Assembly: GCF_002409645.1 (NCBI RefSeq)
Contig: NZ_DHNR01000001.1
Coordinates: 16,432-80,431, forward strand
Length of the DNA: 64,000 bases
Reading direction: 5' to 3'
DNA from: Acetobacter sp. UBA5411
GTDB lineage: Bacteria > Pseudomonadota > Alphaproteobacteria > Acetobacterales > Acetobacteraceae
Below the pieces are notes generated by a model. That model saw only the letters and a program-made list of their open reading frames with translations, made no database searches and was not told the DNA's origin. The translations under genes were made by a program, and so were the position numbers. The first letter of the stretch is position 1, and the number at the start of each line of letters is the position of its first letter. Positions 35,224-44,283 of the stretch are shown one piece after another.

Positions 35224-35961
35224 ATGACTTATGATACTGTACGCATCATGCTGGATGAAGTTCGTTCTGCTGACGTATTCTATGACACATCGGCGGGTGC
35301 CGGAGTGGTGCGTCTTCTTGCCCGCCGTCTGACAGCCTGCTGGCCTGATCTTCGGGGACTTAACCTCCTCGGGTTGGGCTACACAGCGCCTTTTCTGTCG
35401 GAATGGCGCGATCAGTCGGCGTTCACGGTGGCCGCTCATGTCGGAACGATTCCCGACACGATGCTGCACCGTCATGAGGCTGATTGCGTTGTCAGTTGCA
35501 GCCATTTGCCTTTTCCCGATCTGTCGTTTGACCGGATCCTGATGGTGCATGCGCTGGAAACCGCGCCATCAGGTCGCGAGCTTCTGCGCTCAGTGTGGAA
35601 AGTTCTGCGCGACAACGGAAAACTGATTCTCATAGTCCCCAACCGGCGCGGTCTTTGGGCGCTGAGCGATACGACGCCGTATGGGCAGGGAACGCCTTAC
35701 TCCCAACGTCAGGTGCGTCGTCTGCTGCAGGAAGGCATGTTCCACGTCGAGACATGTGAAACGGCCCTTTACCCGCCACTGTTTCCCCTTCTGCGCAGTC
35801 CGCGTCTCAGCACGGCCATTGAGCGGGCCGGAGGAACGGTCTTGCCTGCCTGTGGTGGTGTGGTCATTCTTGAGGCTGTCAAAAATCTGTGGGGAGGCGT
35901 TCCGCTGACTGTAGGAAAACGAACGTTCAGTCTGAGGCGTCGTCTGGTGGAAGCTGAATGA
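35224..35961 (+). CDS. Class I SAM-dependent methyltransferase
   Basis: A 245-residue protein with a methyltransferase type 11-like core: LNLLGLGYTAPFL (cofactor loop, somewhat divergent), HLPFPDLSFDRILMVHALE (about 95-115) and LLRSVWKVLRDNGKLILIVPNR (about 120-141). Substrate unknown. The glycine-rich loop has one glycine fewer than usual. Its stop overlaps the start of the next gene (ATGA), so the two products are probably made together. A later ATG at 35248 is also possible. Confidence 0.72.
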   Translation: MTYDTVRIMLDEVRSADVFYDTSAGAGVVRLLARRLTACWPDLRGLNLLGLGYTAPFLSEWRDQSAFTVAAHVGTIPDTMLHRHEADCVVSCSHLPFPDLSFDRILMVHALETAPSGRELLRSVWKVLRDNGKLILIVPNRRGLWALSDTTPYGQGTPYSQRQVRRLLQEGMFHVETCETALYPPLFPLLRSPRLSTAIERAGGTVLPACGGVVILEAVKNLWGGVPLTVGKRTFSLRRRLVEAE

Positions 35962-36470
35962 CGGAAACTGTTCTGGATCGGATCAGCAGGCTTGATACGG
36001 CGCTGCTCAAGGCCTCCAGCGCCACGATTGCTCTGGAGACATGGTGTGAAGAAAACGGTCTGGGCGCACCGCCTGTCCGGTTAAGGGTGCAGGTGGGGCA
36101 ACAGGCTGATGCGCCTCTACCGGCCATCGCTGCGGGTATTTTCGAGGCGAACGAACCTCTGCGCTACCGGCATGTCACCATGTTCTGTGGGGATCTGGCT
36201 GTAGCGCATGCGGGAAACTGGTATTCCCCGGAGAGACTGACGCCGGAAATGACCCGGAAACTGGATACGACAACAGTGCCATTCGGGCGTGTCGTGGGGC
36301 CCTTTTCCATAAGCCGCGAAACACTCGAAAACATTCGCCTGTGGAATGAAAACACCTTGCCGTCGCCATCCGCTTCCGTGATCCGCAACACAGCGATTGT
36401 AAAACGGGCGGACGGCACACCAGTGAGTGTGGTGGAAGAAACATTCACTGGCGCGCTGCTGAATTTCTGA
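35958..36470 (+). CDS. Chorismate lyase-like protein
   Basis: A 170-residue protein whose middle (RHVTMFCGD, then NWYSPERLTPEM, then LDTTTVPFGRVVG) resembles the chorismate-pyruvate lyase (UbiC-like) family. A true member would make 4-hydroxybenzoate from chorismate for ubiquinone synthesis, which acetic acid bacteria need for their respiratory chain. The similarity is by eye and the protein may instead be a relative of unknown function. Coupled translationally to the upstream methyltransferase. Confidence 0.5.
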   Translation: MTETVLDRISRLDTALLKASSATIALETWCEENGLGAPPVRLRVQVGQQADAPLPAIAAGIFEANEPLRYRHVTMFCGDLAVAHAGNWYSPERLTPEMTRKLDTTTVPFGRVVGPFSISRETLENIRLWNENTLPSPSASVIRNTAIVKRADGTPVSVVEETFTGALLNF

Positions 36471-36498
36471 AATCACTGAAGATGGCCCGATGGCCTGC

Positions 36499-37101
36499 TC
36501 AGGTCGCGTCTACCGTATGTCGGAACGCCTTCACCGGACCGATGCAGGCCAGCAGGAACTTGCCATACTCTCGCACCAGCAAATTCCATGTACCACGTGT
36601 AAAAGGACGCTTCATGGCAGGGGGCTGCACAGTATAGGGACTGAGACGAACGCCAGGCAGCATGCGTCCAATTTCCACTTCTGCCCGCCACATATGATAG
36701 CCGGCAGTGACAATGATCAGGCTGTGCAGCTTGTTCGCCTTCACCCAGTGCTTTGTTTCCGTGGCGTTGCCAGCTGTGGATGTGGCTTCCCGTCCAAGAG
36801 TGATACGTCCGCTCAGTCCGGCGGGAAGATCGGGTGCCAGTTCCTGCAACGTGACCTTGGGATCGACGCCTGAGACGAGCAGCAGGTGGCCACGGCCTTG
36901 TTCCAGCAGGGAAAGAGATGTTTCCACGCGTCCGTTGCCGCCGGTCAGAGCAACGATTCCATCAGAAACAGGTGGGAGGTCAGGAGCACGCAGGGCGCTG
37001 CGGAGAAAGAGCCCAAAGCCGATGACAAACAGCGAGATGCAAGCCGTGAAGAACAGGCCCACTGCACGCCACCAGCCCCATCTGGAACCCTCTTTCTTCA
37101 T
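36499..37101 (-). CDS. YdcF/SanA/ElyC-type DUF218 protein
   Basis: A 200-residue protein with one N-terminal membrane segment (WWRAVGLFFTACISLFVIGF) and a DUF218 domain: DGIVALTGGNGRVETSL, then LLLVSGVDP, then STAGNATETKHWV and LIIVTAGYHMWRAEVE. Family members are linked to envelope carbohydrate metabolism. The ATG at 37101 is chosen because it overlaps the ftsX stop (ATGA); the frame extends further upstream without need. The ftsE-ftsX-DUF218 order is a known alphaproteobacterial arrangement. Confidence 0.82.
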   Translation of the reverse strand: MKKEGSRWGWWRAVGLFFTACISLFVIGFGLFLRSALRAPDLPPVSDGIVALTGGNGRVETSLSLLEQGRGHLLLVSGVDPKVTLQELAPDLPAGLSGRITLGREATSTAGNATETKHWVKANKLHSLIIVTAGYHMWRAEVEIGRMLPGVRLSPYTVQPPAMKRPFTRGTWNLLVREYGKFLLACIGPVKAFRHTVDAT

Positions 37102-38060
37102 GGAAGCCGCCGCAGCCATACCCGCACGATGACCTGCGCCGTGACCCACCCAATCAGCGTGACGACAAAAGGAATGCAGCCCAGTCCGATCAGAAGGGAC
37201 TGTGGCGCGGCTCCATGCCAGAACGCCAGTAGAGAGTCTTTCAGTATGGGAAACCAGTTCTCCCCATTCTGCGTGGTGCTCGAAACGGCTCCCGAAAAAG
37301 GCGCCATGAGGTGGCTCAGGATAGCGATCGGAGGGAGGGAGACCAGCGTTCCGGCCAGACCGCCCAGAAAAGACAGGACAGCAACGCGGGACGCGAAACG
37401 TCGGGCGACATAGCCGTCGGATGCGCCGAGTTCGTGGAGAATGGTTACGCTCTCACGCCGCGAGCCCAGTCCCAGACGGGTCGCCATCCCAATGACCGCA
37501 GCGCCGATCGTGCCGACAAGCGCTATCGCCAGCCCGGCGCAGAACAGCAGGCTGCGGGCAACGGTGTGAAGTTGGGAGCGCCAGTCATCGTTCTTCTCAA
37601 TGAGCGTGCCTGGAGCGATGGTGGTGAGGGTCGATACAAGATCGTCTGACAGGACGCCGCCTGCAGTAAGATCGACCTCAATCACGGCTGGCAGAGGAAG
37701 CGCCGCAGTCCCAGTATTGCCAAGCCAGGGTTTCAGAAGAGCGTCGAGTTCCTGCTCATTCAGTCTGTGCAGTTGCACGATATCTGGCGCTGTTTTCAGT
37801 GTACCGAGCACCGCTTCAACCCGAGAACCACCTGTGGTGTGATTGTCTGTCACCGGTGCCTTGTCCGGATCAGGCACCTGCACGGTAATCAGATTGGCAG
37901 CTCCTCTCGCCCATCGTTCGGACAGGCTCTGGGCACCGACGGCAGCCGTGAAGGTCAGCGCGATGAGCAGACTCATGGCGGCGACCATGGTAAGCAGGCT
38001 GCGGTCGGGAAGCGCCCGGGACAGCGCGAGGCCGTCACGGACCCGTTTGTGCTTATTCAT
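37098..38060 (-). CDS. ftsX: Cell division ABC transporter permease FtsX
   Basis: A 320-residue inner-membrane protein with four membrane segments: about 22-44, 165-195, 230-255 and 285-312, and a periplasmic domain between the first two. ESVTILHELGASDGYVARRF is the characteristic cytoplasmic loop. With FtsE it controls peptidoglycan hydrolases at the division site. Its start overlaps the end of ftsE, and its stop overlaps the DUF218 gene. Confidence 0.9.
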   Translation of the reverse strand: MNKHKRVRDGLALSRALPDRSLLTMVAAMSLLIALTFTAAVGAQSLSERWARGAANLITVQVPDPDKAPVTDNHTTGGSRVEAVLGTLKTAPDIVQLHRLNEQELDALLKPWLGNTGTAALPLPAVIEVDLTAGGVLSDDLVSTLTTIAPGTLIEKNDDWRSQLHTVARSLLFCAGLAIALVGTIGAAVIGMATRLGLGSRRESVTILHELGASDGYVARRFASRVAVLSFLGGLAGTLVSLPPIAILSHLMAPFSGAVSSTTQNGENWFPILKDSLLAFWHGAAPQSLLIGLGCIPFVVTLIGWVTAQVIVRVWLRRLP

Positions 38061-38736
38061 CGGAGAACAACCGTCCCTGCCTGAGTTGCAGCGCAGGTGC
38101 GGGAAAGCGCTGGACGAGCGTATCGTTATGCGTTGCGACGATGACAGTGGTTCCCAGATCCGACAGTTCTCTCAGCATGCCGATAACACGTGCCGCCTGA
38201 CTGTCTTCCAGAGCATTCGTCGGTTCATCCGCCAGCAGAAGGCTGGGGCGCATGATCACGGCGCGGGCAATGGCTGTCCGCTGCTGCTCGCCGCCCGAGA
38301 GCTCGACTGGGCGCGCTTTCTTACGTTCAACAAGTCCCAGCCAGTCCAGCAGAGCGTCCACTTCCTGTGCGATTTCACCTTCCATGCGCTTCTGAAGCCG
38401 CAGGGGCAGGGCAATGTTATCGGCGACGGAGAGGGTTGGCATCAGGCGGAAATCCTGATGGATCATTCCGATTCGCTGTCTCAGGCGGGCGAGAGTGGAA
38501 CGTTTGCTGCGCGATCCGATTTCGGTGCCAAGAATTTCCATGTCGCCTGAACGGGGTAGTGCCTCCATATGCAGAAGACGCAGCAGTGTGGACTTGCCTG
38601 CGCCGGAAGGGCCGAGCAGCCAGCGGAAACCGCCCTGCGGAATCGCAAGGCTGATATTTCTGAGTGTGGCCTGACCTTCATGCGGCAGAGTGCCGTGATG
38701 CCAGGAGACGTCACGGAGCCGGATCATGCAAGGCAT
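38053..38736 (-). CDS. ftsE: Cell division ATP-binding protein FtsE
   Basis: A 227-residue ABC ATPase. Walker A GPSGAGKST (about 41-49), the signature VELSGGEQQR (about 141-150) and Walker B LLADEPTNALE (about 166-176) are all intact. FtsE-typical overall length and immediate linkage to ftsX. The pair works at the septum in envelope constriction. Confidence 0.92.
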   Translation of the reverse strand: MPCMIRLRDVSWHHGTLPHEGQATLRNISLAIPQGGFRWLLGPSGAGKSTLLRLLHMEALPRSGDMEILGTEIGSRSKRSTLARLRQRIGMIHQDFRLMPTLSVADNIALPLRLQKRMEGEIAQEVDALLDWLGLVERKKARPVELSGGEQQRTAIARAVIMRPSLLLADEPTNALEDSQAARVIGMLRELSDLGTTVIVATHNDTLVQRFPAPALQLRQGRLFSDE

Positions 38737-38949
38737 ACTCCCTGAAGAATGAGATCAGTCATGAGAAACACGCGATAGCATAACGCGTTGCCGGAGAAAC
38801 TGTCGATTTTCACCTGAGGAGTTTTCTCCCTCTTTCACCGTTGTCGGATCATGTTTAGAAATTGGGAACCGATTACAAGGCATACTGTTTAACGAGGATT
38901 GTGCGTGTCTGCGGCCAGAGCGATTGCGCAGCACGAGAGAGGAACCCGG

Positions 38950-40812
38950 ATGCTGATTGTCTGCCCGTCCTGTGGCATTAAATATAATGTACCTGCGTCT
39001 TACCTGACGAAGGACAGGACATTGAAGTGTGCAGGATGCGGCGCCAGTTGGCTCGTCAAGGCCGTTCCGCAGACTGCTGCTGAAACCGCAGATACGCCTC
39101 CAGCTACTCCAGTGCAGCCCCCGGTGCAGAAGCCGGTCGTTTCTCAGCCGGACGAACAGGTGGCGACGCCTGAGGAACCGGCCAAGTCTCCGGCTTCATC
39201 TGTGGCCTCGGAACAGCCCAAAGCACCTGAAGAGACAGTTTCCCAGTCGGATCATCAGCCCGTCGCAGCGGTCTCCGAGATAACTGAAGCTCAGGCAGAA
39301 GCACCGGCCACCAGTGTGGCTCCAGAGGCTCACACGGCTCCATCAGTTGCTGAAACACAGTCTCAGAAACCGGAAGCACCACTGCCCGACGAACACTCTG
39401 CGGTCAGGCAGGTTGAGCCGGTAAACACTCAGAAAGAGCAACCTGCCACGCCACCAGCCACTGCGGCTGAGACGATGGAAGCTGCGCCGTCGCCTGTTGC
39501 CGGGGAAAACTCGACATCGGTTCCTCACGAAGAACCACTTCAATCCGAGCTGCCCGTTCAGAATGAAGAGCAGGAAATCCGTCAGGAACAGGCTGCGGAG
39601 CCAGCAGAGATCCCTGCGCCTGTCGCAGCAGTGCCAGATGTCCCGGCGACCGAAGAAGCAGGCCAGCCTGATCGGGCGGAAGAGCAGAAGCCAGACAGTG
39701 AGCCGCACAGTGAAGCGCCGCCAGCCGAAGTGCAGGAGCCTGTTGCGCCACAGTCCGCTGCCGAGCCAGTCGAAGAGAAATTTTCCACTCTTTCAGAGCC
39801 GCCGGCTACCCAGCATTTCTCTACGCGCATTACGCCCCTTCAGGACAAGGCGCATTCAAATTCCCAAGGAGCTGAGGCCTCGGATGACGAATACGAAAAG
39901 CCTTTCAGTTTTCTCGATCTCCCTATTGAGCCCACCCCGGTAGCACCGCCGGTTGCTGAACAGGCTGCGCCAGAGAAGAAAGTCGTTTATCGCAGCATCT
40001 GGGATGACGAGCCTGAAACCCCAGCCTCGCAGCCGACCGGTTTTGGGACCAAGCCGGAGGAAGATCCGCATGAATGGCGGGAGAAGGATCTCGACGAACA
40101 TTTCAGTGTGGAGAATACTGGTTTCACCGGTGCGGGTTATCAGGATGAAAACCTGGTTGAAAGCTCCGACAATCGGGATCACCTGAAAGACACCTCCGGG
40201 CAGCCGCCTGCGGAACACGAAGCCGAAGCGTTCCGAAAACATGTGGAAAAGAGTGACGAGCAGTCAGATGATGACGCGCCGTCACCAGCTCCGCAGGATA
40301 ATACGTTCGATGACGTCATCACGCGTCTGCGGGCTGCCAGAAATAATCCTGGCGGGCAGGAAAGCGCCCAGCATCATTCTTCGGGAGAGGCGGAACAGGC
40401 AGAGACTGCTCCTTGGGTGCCGGTTTGGGACCGTGTTTCTGAAGTAGAGGAAGAAGAAGCTCCTGCTTCTGCCGAGGAACATCATGAGGCAGTCTGGGAA
40501 CATACCGAAGTACCAGATGAGGTGGTGCCCTCCGAACATGCCGAAACAGTCGAAGAAGCCAAGGCGGAGGAAGAACCTGCTGTTGCTCCGCGGCATGTCA
40601 CACCGGCGATTGATATATCCAGTCGTCTGAGGAACGATGTTCTCAAACGTGTCGCACATGCTGACGAGGGGCGTCGTTCTTTTCTTGAAAGTCCGGCGTT
40701 CTGGCGTAAGGCATGGATTGCCAGTGGCGTAGGAGCCGTTGTTGTGTTGGTCGTATGCACGCACTGGTTCGGTGCATTGCGTCACCTTTGGCCTGCATTG
40801 AATCTGCTCTGA
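38950..40812 (+). CDS. MJ0042-type zinc-ribbon protein with long acidic proline-rich linker and C-terminal membrane anchor
   Basis: A 620-residue protein. The N-terminus (MLIVCPSCGIKYNVPASYL, then LKCAGCGASW) is an MJ0042 zinc ribbon with two CxxC pairs. Residues of about 45-570 are low-complexity, rich in Pro, Glu, Ala, Gln and Ser, and probably disordered. A single membrane helix near the C-terminus (about 592-612) follows SPAFWRKAWIAS. Such proteins commonly lie next to ftsEX in alphaproteobacteria, but the function is unknown. ATG 38950 is chosen because it opens directly onto the zinc ribbon. Divergent from ftsE. Confidence 0.78.
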   Translation: MLIVCPSCGIKYNVPASYLTKDRTLKCAGCGASWLVKAVPQTAAETADTPPATPVQPPVQKPVVSQPDEQVATPEEPAKSPASSVASEQPKAPEETVSQSDHQPVAAVSEITEAQAEAPATSVAPEAHTAPSVAETQSQKPEAPLPDEHSAVRQVEPVNTQKEQPATPPATAAETMEAAPSPVAGENSTSVPHEEPLQSELPVQNEEQEIRQEQAAEPAEIPAPVAAVPDVPATEEAGQPDRAEEQKPDSEPHSEAPPAEVQEPVAPQSAAEPVEEKFSTLSEPPATQHFSTRITPLQDKAHSNSQGAEASDDEYEKPFSFLDLPIEPTPVAPPVAEQAAPEKKVVYRSIWDDEPETPASQPTGFGTKPEEDPHEWREKDLDEHFSVENTGFTGAGYQDENLVESSDNRDHLKDTSGQPPAEHEAEAFRKHVEKSDEQSDDDAPSPAPQDNTFDDVITRLRAARNNPGGQESAQHHSSGEAEQAETAPWVPVWDRVSEVEEEEAPASAEEHHEAVWEHTEVPDEVVPSEHAETVEEAKAEEEPAVAPRHVTPAIDISSRLRNDVLKRVAHADEGRRSFLESPAFWRKAWIASGVGAVVVLVVCTHWFGALRHLWPALNLL

Positions 40813-40816
40813 GATT

Positions 40817-40857
40817 AACAAGAAAAGGCTCTCCGGTCAGGAGAGCCTTTTCTTGTT
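40817..40857. terminator. Strong bidirectional intrinsic terminator
   Basis: A perfect 18-bp stem (40817-40834 with 40840-40857) and 5-nt loop, with GC-rich top and A-rich/T-rich flanks that give a U tract in both directions. It lies just after the zinc-ribbon gene and before the stop of the minus-strand membrane protein, so it serves both converging transcripts. Confidence 0.92.
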
Positions 40858-40916
40858 GGTGGACAGGTTTTGCCCTGTCGTGTTTCTGCCTGTCGGTGAA
40901 ATGTCAGATAAAGGTT

Positions 40917-41324
40917 TTACATGGAGCGGGCGGCAATGGCGGACAGGGTCGCGCCAAAAGCAGCAACGGCCATAAGCAGGATGCCGTCAAAGATCAGACC
41001 TGAAGGGGTCAGGAGATGTGACCCCATCATGACTTCATGCGGAATAGCCTCTGACACATGAGACATCACGTCATGAGCCTGTGCATCGACATGGCTCGCG
41101 CTTGAGGACACGGCGTTTACGACGTGCGGCAGAGCGGCCCAGCCGACACCGGCGATCAGGAGCAGGGGAGCCAGCAGTTCAGCGATTTGCTGCGCCATGT
41201 AGAATAGAAAATACAGGACAGACCAGATTCCTAGTCTGAGGATGGACGACAAGCCGTTCGAGCTTCCGTTCTGACGTCCCGCCGAGGCGCGGGAAGGGGA
41301 ATAACGGTCGTCACTGAAGCTCAT
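40917..41324 (-). CDS. Small membrane protein of unknown function
   Basis: A 135-residue protein with an N-terminal polar Ser/Arg-rich tail (1-28), one long hydrophobic stretch (about 30-70, probably two helices) and a C-terminal helix (about 108-130). I do not recognise a family. A GAGAGAC-type site precedes the ATG. It ends at the strong shared terminator. Confidence 0.6.
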   Translation of the reverse strand: MSFSDDRYSPSRASAGRQNGSSNGLSSILRLGIWSVLYFLFYMAQQIAELLAPLLLIAGVGWAALPHVVNAVSSSASHVDAQAHDVMSHVSEAIPHEVMMGSHLLTPSGLIFDGILLMAVAAFGATLSAIAARSM

Positions 41325-41480
41325 GCGTTACGGTCTCTCTCTGTTGTCCGGCAGAAGACCGGCAACGATCTTCGCGTCTCTATACCAGACCGGCTGCCCG
41401 CAGAACATGCTGAGGGATGGTCCTCCGGCGTGGCAAAAAGCCCTCAGGCCATGCCATGCCGGAAGCCCTTCTGCAATTTA

Positions 41481-41744
41481 TTATTTGAGATAGACCTGCC
41501 CATAGGAGGCTGCACCCAGTCCGGGGCAGCTGCACGGTGCGCCGACCGGAGAGGCGAGCGGAAGCTGGCAGGTATAGAGACCGGCCTTGCATGTGCCGCC
41601 CAGCGGCGTGCCGGGCGGATAGGTGCCCGGTGCGATGGGCGTTCCTGCCTGACCTGTGCAGGCGGCCAGCGCAGCAGCGGCGAGGCCGAGTAACAGAGCC
41701 CGTGAACCACGGCGTTTTACAGACTGGAAAACAGACATATCCAT
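41481..41744 (-). CDS. Small lipoprotein, proline- and cysteine-rich
   Basis: An 87-residue lipoprotein: basic N-terminus, hydrophobic segment ALLLGLAAAALAAC with lipobox LAAC, then a short Pro/Gly/Cys-rich mature part (four further cysteines, probably two disulfides). The ATG at 41744 has a GAGGAG site at good spacing; the longer frame upstream is not needed. Function unknown. Independent of neighbours. Confidence 0.68.
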   Translation of the reverse strand: MDMSVFQSVKRRGSRALLLGLAAAALAACTGQAGTPIAPGTYPPGTPLGGTCKAGLYTCQLPLASPVGAPCSCPGLGAASYGQVYLK

Positions 41745-41846
41745 CGGGGATACTCTCCTCAGAGATGAAATGGTTAAGGTCAGATTAGCCGTATTTCTCA
41801 GGGAAGTCAGTAAAAGCAAAGTGTTGTTCGTGCGGAAGACATAACA

Positions 41847-43043
41847 TCATTCGGACAGAGCGGTTCCTGCCGCGTGGCCACTCGCCCATGCCCACTGGAA
41901 ATTATAGCCTCCCAGCCATCCTGTGACGTCCACCGCCTCTCCGACGAAATAAAGTTGCGGCAGGCTGGTGCTGGCCATGGTTCGGGAGGAAAGCGCCTTG
42001 GTATCCACCCCGCCCGTGGTGACTTCGGCCTTGGCATAGCCTTCGGTGCCAGAGGGAGTGAATTGCCAGTTTTTCAGGGTTTCCGCCGCCGCACGAAGCA
42101 GCTTATCCGGCCATTCAGCAGCGGCCTTCTCTCCCAACAAACGCGGGCCAAGCACTTCAGCAAGCCGCCGCGGCATCTGTTCGGACAGAATGGCCACAGC
42201 ATGGGCGCGTGATCGTCCCGTGCGGGCAGCTCGCAGGGTTTCAAAGGCATTTTTGTCGGGTAGCAGGTCAATCCTGATGGACTGACTGGGTTTCCAGAAA
42301 GACGAAATCTGGAGAATGGCCGGCCCCGAAAGTCCCTTATGAGTAAACAGCATGGCCTCTTCGAAAGCCGTCTTGCCGCTCTGTATGCGAACAGGAAGAG
42401 ACACACCCGAAAGGGCAGGCATCCAGCCCAGATCGTCGATATTGGCTTGCAAGGGCACAAGACCGGGTGCGGGGGAGACCAGCGGAACATCAAACTGCCG
42501 GGCCAGACGATGCGCCAGCCCCGTTGCGCCAAGCTTGGGAATGGAAAGACCGCCGGTTGCCAGCACGAGCGAGCGGGCTTCTATGGTGAGAGTGTCGGTT
42601 TCCACCGTAAAGCGGTCCGAGAACCGCACATCTCTGATCGTTTCACTGAGGCGGATCGTAACGTCGCCTTTGGCGCATTCATCCAGCAGCATGGCGAGGA
42701 TCTGTCGGGCGGAGCCATCGCAGAAAAGCTGTCCGAGCGTCTTTTCGTGCCATGCGATGCCATGCTTTTCGACCAGAGTCAGAAAATCGGCAGGTTTGTA
42801 ACGCGCCAATGCTGAACGGGCGAAATGACGGTTCTGGGACAGGAAACGGTCCGGCACGGTCTGCAGATTGGTGAAATTACATCGTCCACCACCGGAGATC
42901 AGGATCTTTCGGCCCGGTTCGTCATTGTGGTCCAGAACCAGCACCCGCTTGCCGCGCTGCCCGGCCGTGAGAGCCGTCATCAGCCCCGCAGCGCCCGCAC
43001 CGATGACGACCGCGTCGAATGTTTCCTGCCGTTTGCCGCTCAC
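41847..43043 (-). CDS. HI0933/BaiN-family flavoprotein
   Basis: A protein of about 398 residues with a FAD-binding Rossmann motif near the start (VVIGAGAAGLMTALTAG), PGRKILISGGGRCNFTN and a C-terminal VTTGGVD...YFVGEAVDVTGWLGGYNFQWAWASG. These define the HI0933-like NAD(P)/FAD oxidoreductases, whose substrates are mostly unknown. The GTG at 43043 is preferred over TTG at 43076: it has a GGAG site upstream and the longer form would run through the rpsI terminator. Confidence 0.85.
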   Translation of the reverse strand: MSGKRQETFDAVVIGAGAAGLMTALTAGQRGKRVLVLDHNDEPGRKILISGGGRCNFTNLQTVPDRFLSQNRHFARSALARYKPADFLTLVEKHGIAWHEKTLGQLFCDGSARQILAMLLDECAKGDVTIRLSETIRDVRFSDRFTVETDTLTIEARSLVLATGGLSIPKLGATGLAHRLARQFDVPLVSPAPGLVPLQANIDDLGWMPALSGVSLPVRIQSGKTAFEEAMLFTHKGLSGPAILQISSFWKPSQSIRIDLLPDKNAFETLRAARTGRSRAHAVAILSEQMPRRLAEVLGPRLLGEKAAAEWPDKLLRAAAETLKNWQFTPSGTEGYAKAEVTTGGVDTKALSSRTMASTSLPQLYFVGEAVDVTGWLGGYNFQWAWASGHAAGTALSE

Positions 43044-43057
43044 GCTGTATTCTCCAG

Positions 43058-43093
43058 ACAAAGAAAAAGCCGCCAACCCGAAGGCCAGCGGCT
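43058..43093 (-). terminator. Intrinsic terminator of the rplM-rpsI operon
   Basis: On the minus strand an 11-bp stem (AGCCGCTGGCC / GGTTGGCGGCT, with three G-U pairs) closes on a stable TTCG tetraloop and is followed by TTTTTCTTT. It lies 44 bp after rpsI. Confidence 0.85.
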
Positions 43094-43136
43094 TCCCAAA
43101 ACCCCCTTCCGCACAGGGCGAAAGGCGTGTTCCAGA

Positions 43137-43628
43137 TCAGCGCTTGCTGAACTGGAAGGAACGACGGGCCTTGGCTTTACCGTATTTCTTACGCTCAACC
43201 TGACGGGAGTCACGGGTCAGGAACCCGGCTGCCTTCAGAACGCCGCGCAGTTCCGGCTCATAATGCGTCAGCGCACGGCTGATACCGTGACGGACAGCGC
43301 CAGCCTGACCGGACAGACCACCACCAACGACGGTGCAGACAACGTCGAACTGGTTGTAACGGTCGGTCACGAGGAACGGCTGTGTCAGCAGCATGCGCAG
43401 GACCGGACGGGCGAAGTAGGTGCCGATCGGGCGACCGTTCACCGTGACATCACCCTTGCCGGGCTTGATCCAGACGCGAGCGACGGACTCTTTACGACGG
43501 CCTGTGGCGTAGGAACGGCCCTGAGCGTCGCGCTTTACTTCGTAGACAGGAGCTTCGGAAGCCACAACCTGAGGAGCAACGTCCTTGAGGTCGGCGAGCG
43601 TGCCTGTGCGTTCAATCGTTTCAGACAT
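43137..43628 (-). CDS. rpsI: 30S ribosomal protein S9
   Basis: A 163-residue protein. The conserved body starts at YATGRRKESVARVWIKPG and ends in the C-terminal KARRSFQFSKR tail that reaches the ribosomal P site. A 35-residue N-terminal extension before it is usual in alphaproteobacteria. Second gene of the rplM-rpsI operon, 5 bp after rplM. Confidence 0.97.
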   Translation of the reverse strand: MSETIERTGTLADLKDVAPQVVASEAPVYEVKRDAQGRSYATGRRKESVARVWIKPGKGDVTVNGRPIGTYFARPVLRMLLTQPFLVTDRYNQFDVVCTVVGGGLSGQAGAVRHGISRALTHYEPELRGVLKAAGFLTRDSRQVERKKYGKAKARRSFQFSKR

Positions 43629-43633
43629 GGCGA

Positions 43634-44113
43634 TCAGACCCCACTCTTCGCAATGGCGGTGTTCTTGCGGTTCATCGCGGCGACATCCAGCTTCACTGGC
43701 TGCTGGCCGTCATGCGGATGCTCGGAGCCGGCATAGACATGCAGGTTGCGCATCTGGGCGCGCTGCAGCGGGCCACGCGTGATCATACGCTCGACAGCCT
43801 TCTCGACGACTTCGCCGGGGTGCTTGCCGTTCAGACGCTGCGTGATCGTGCGCTGCTTGATGCCACCCGGATAACCGGTGTGGTAATGGAAAAGCTTCTG
43901 GTCAACCTTGTTGCCGGTGAGCTTCACCTTCTCGGCGTTGATGATGACGACATGGTCGCCGCAATCAACGTGCGGTGTGAACTGCGGCTTGTGCTTGCCG
44001 CGCAGACGCGCAGCAACAAGAGTGGCGAGACGACCAAGAACGAGCCCTTCGGCGTCGATCAGGATCCAGTTCTTCGTCACTTCCGCGGGCTTAAGCGAGC
44101 GGGTGGTTTTCAT
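43634..44113 (-). CDS. rplM: 50S ribosomal protein L13
   Basis: A 159-residue large-subunit protein. WILIDAEGLVLGRLATLVAARLRGKHK, then DCGDHVVIINAEKV and HPGEVVEKAVERMI are diagnostic. First gene of the operon with rpsI, driven by the promoter just upstream. Confidence 0.97.
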   Translation of the reverse strand: MKTTRSLKPAEVTKNWILIDAEGLVLGRLATLVAARLRGKHKPQFTPHVDCGDHVVIINAEKVKLTGNKVDQKLFHYHTGYPGGIKQRTITQRLNGKHPGEVVEKAVERMITRGPLQRAQMRNLHVYAGSEHPHDGQQPVKLDVAAMNRKNTAIAKSGV

Positions 44114-44157
44114 TGTTTATATGTCCGTCCAGGAATCTTGAGCGGTTCGGGTGCCGC

Positions 44158-44186
44158 CTTATGCGTAAGCCGGGGCGGGGCGTCAA
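44158..44186 (-). promoter_or_regulatory. Promoter of rplM-rpsI
   Basis: On the minus strand TTGACG (44186-44181), a 17-bp spacer and CATAAG (44163-44158) form a good sigma-70-type promoter about 45 bp before the rplM start. Position and spacing are as expected for a ribosomal protein operon. Confidence 0.65.
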
Positions 44187-44283
44187 GGGAAAAGCGGGTA
44201 TAAAAATAGCCATTTTTATTTGTTCTTTTATTTATCAGTATTATTTTTATGTGGTAACATGATACCGTTAAGTTGGGTGTTCA

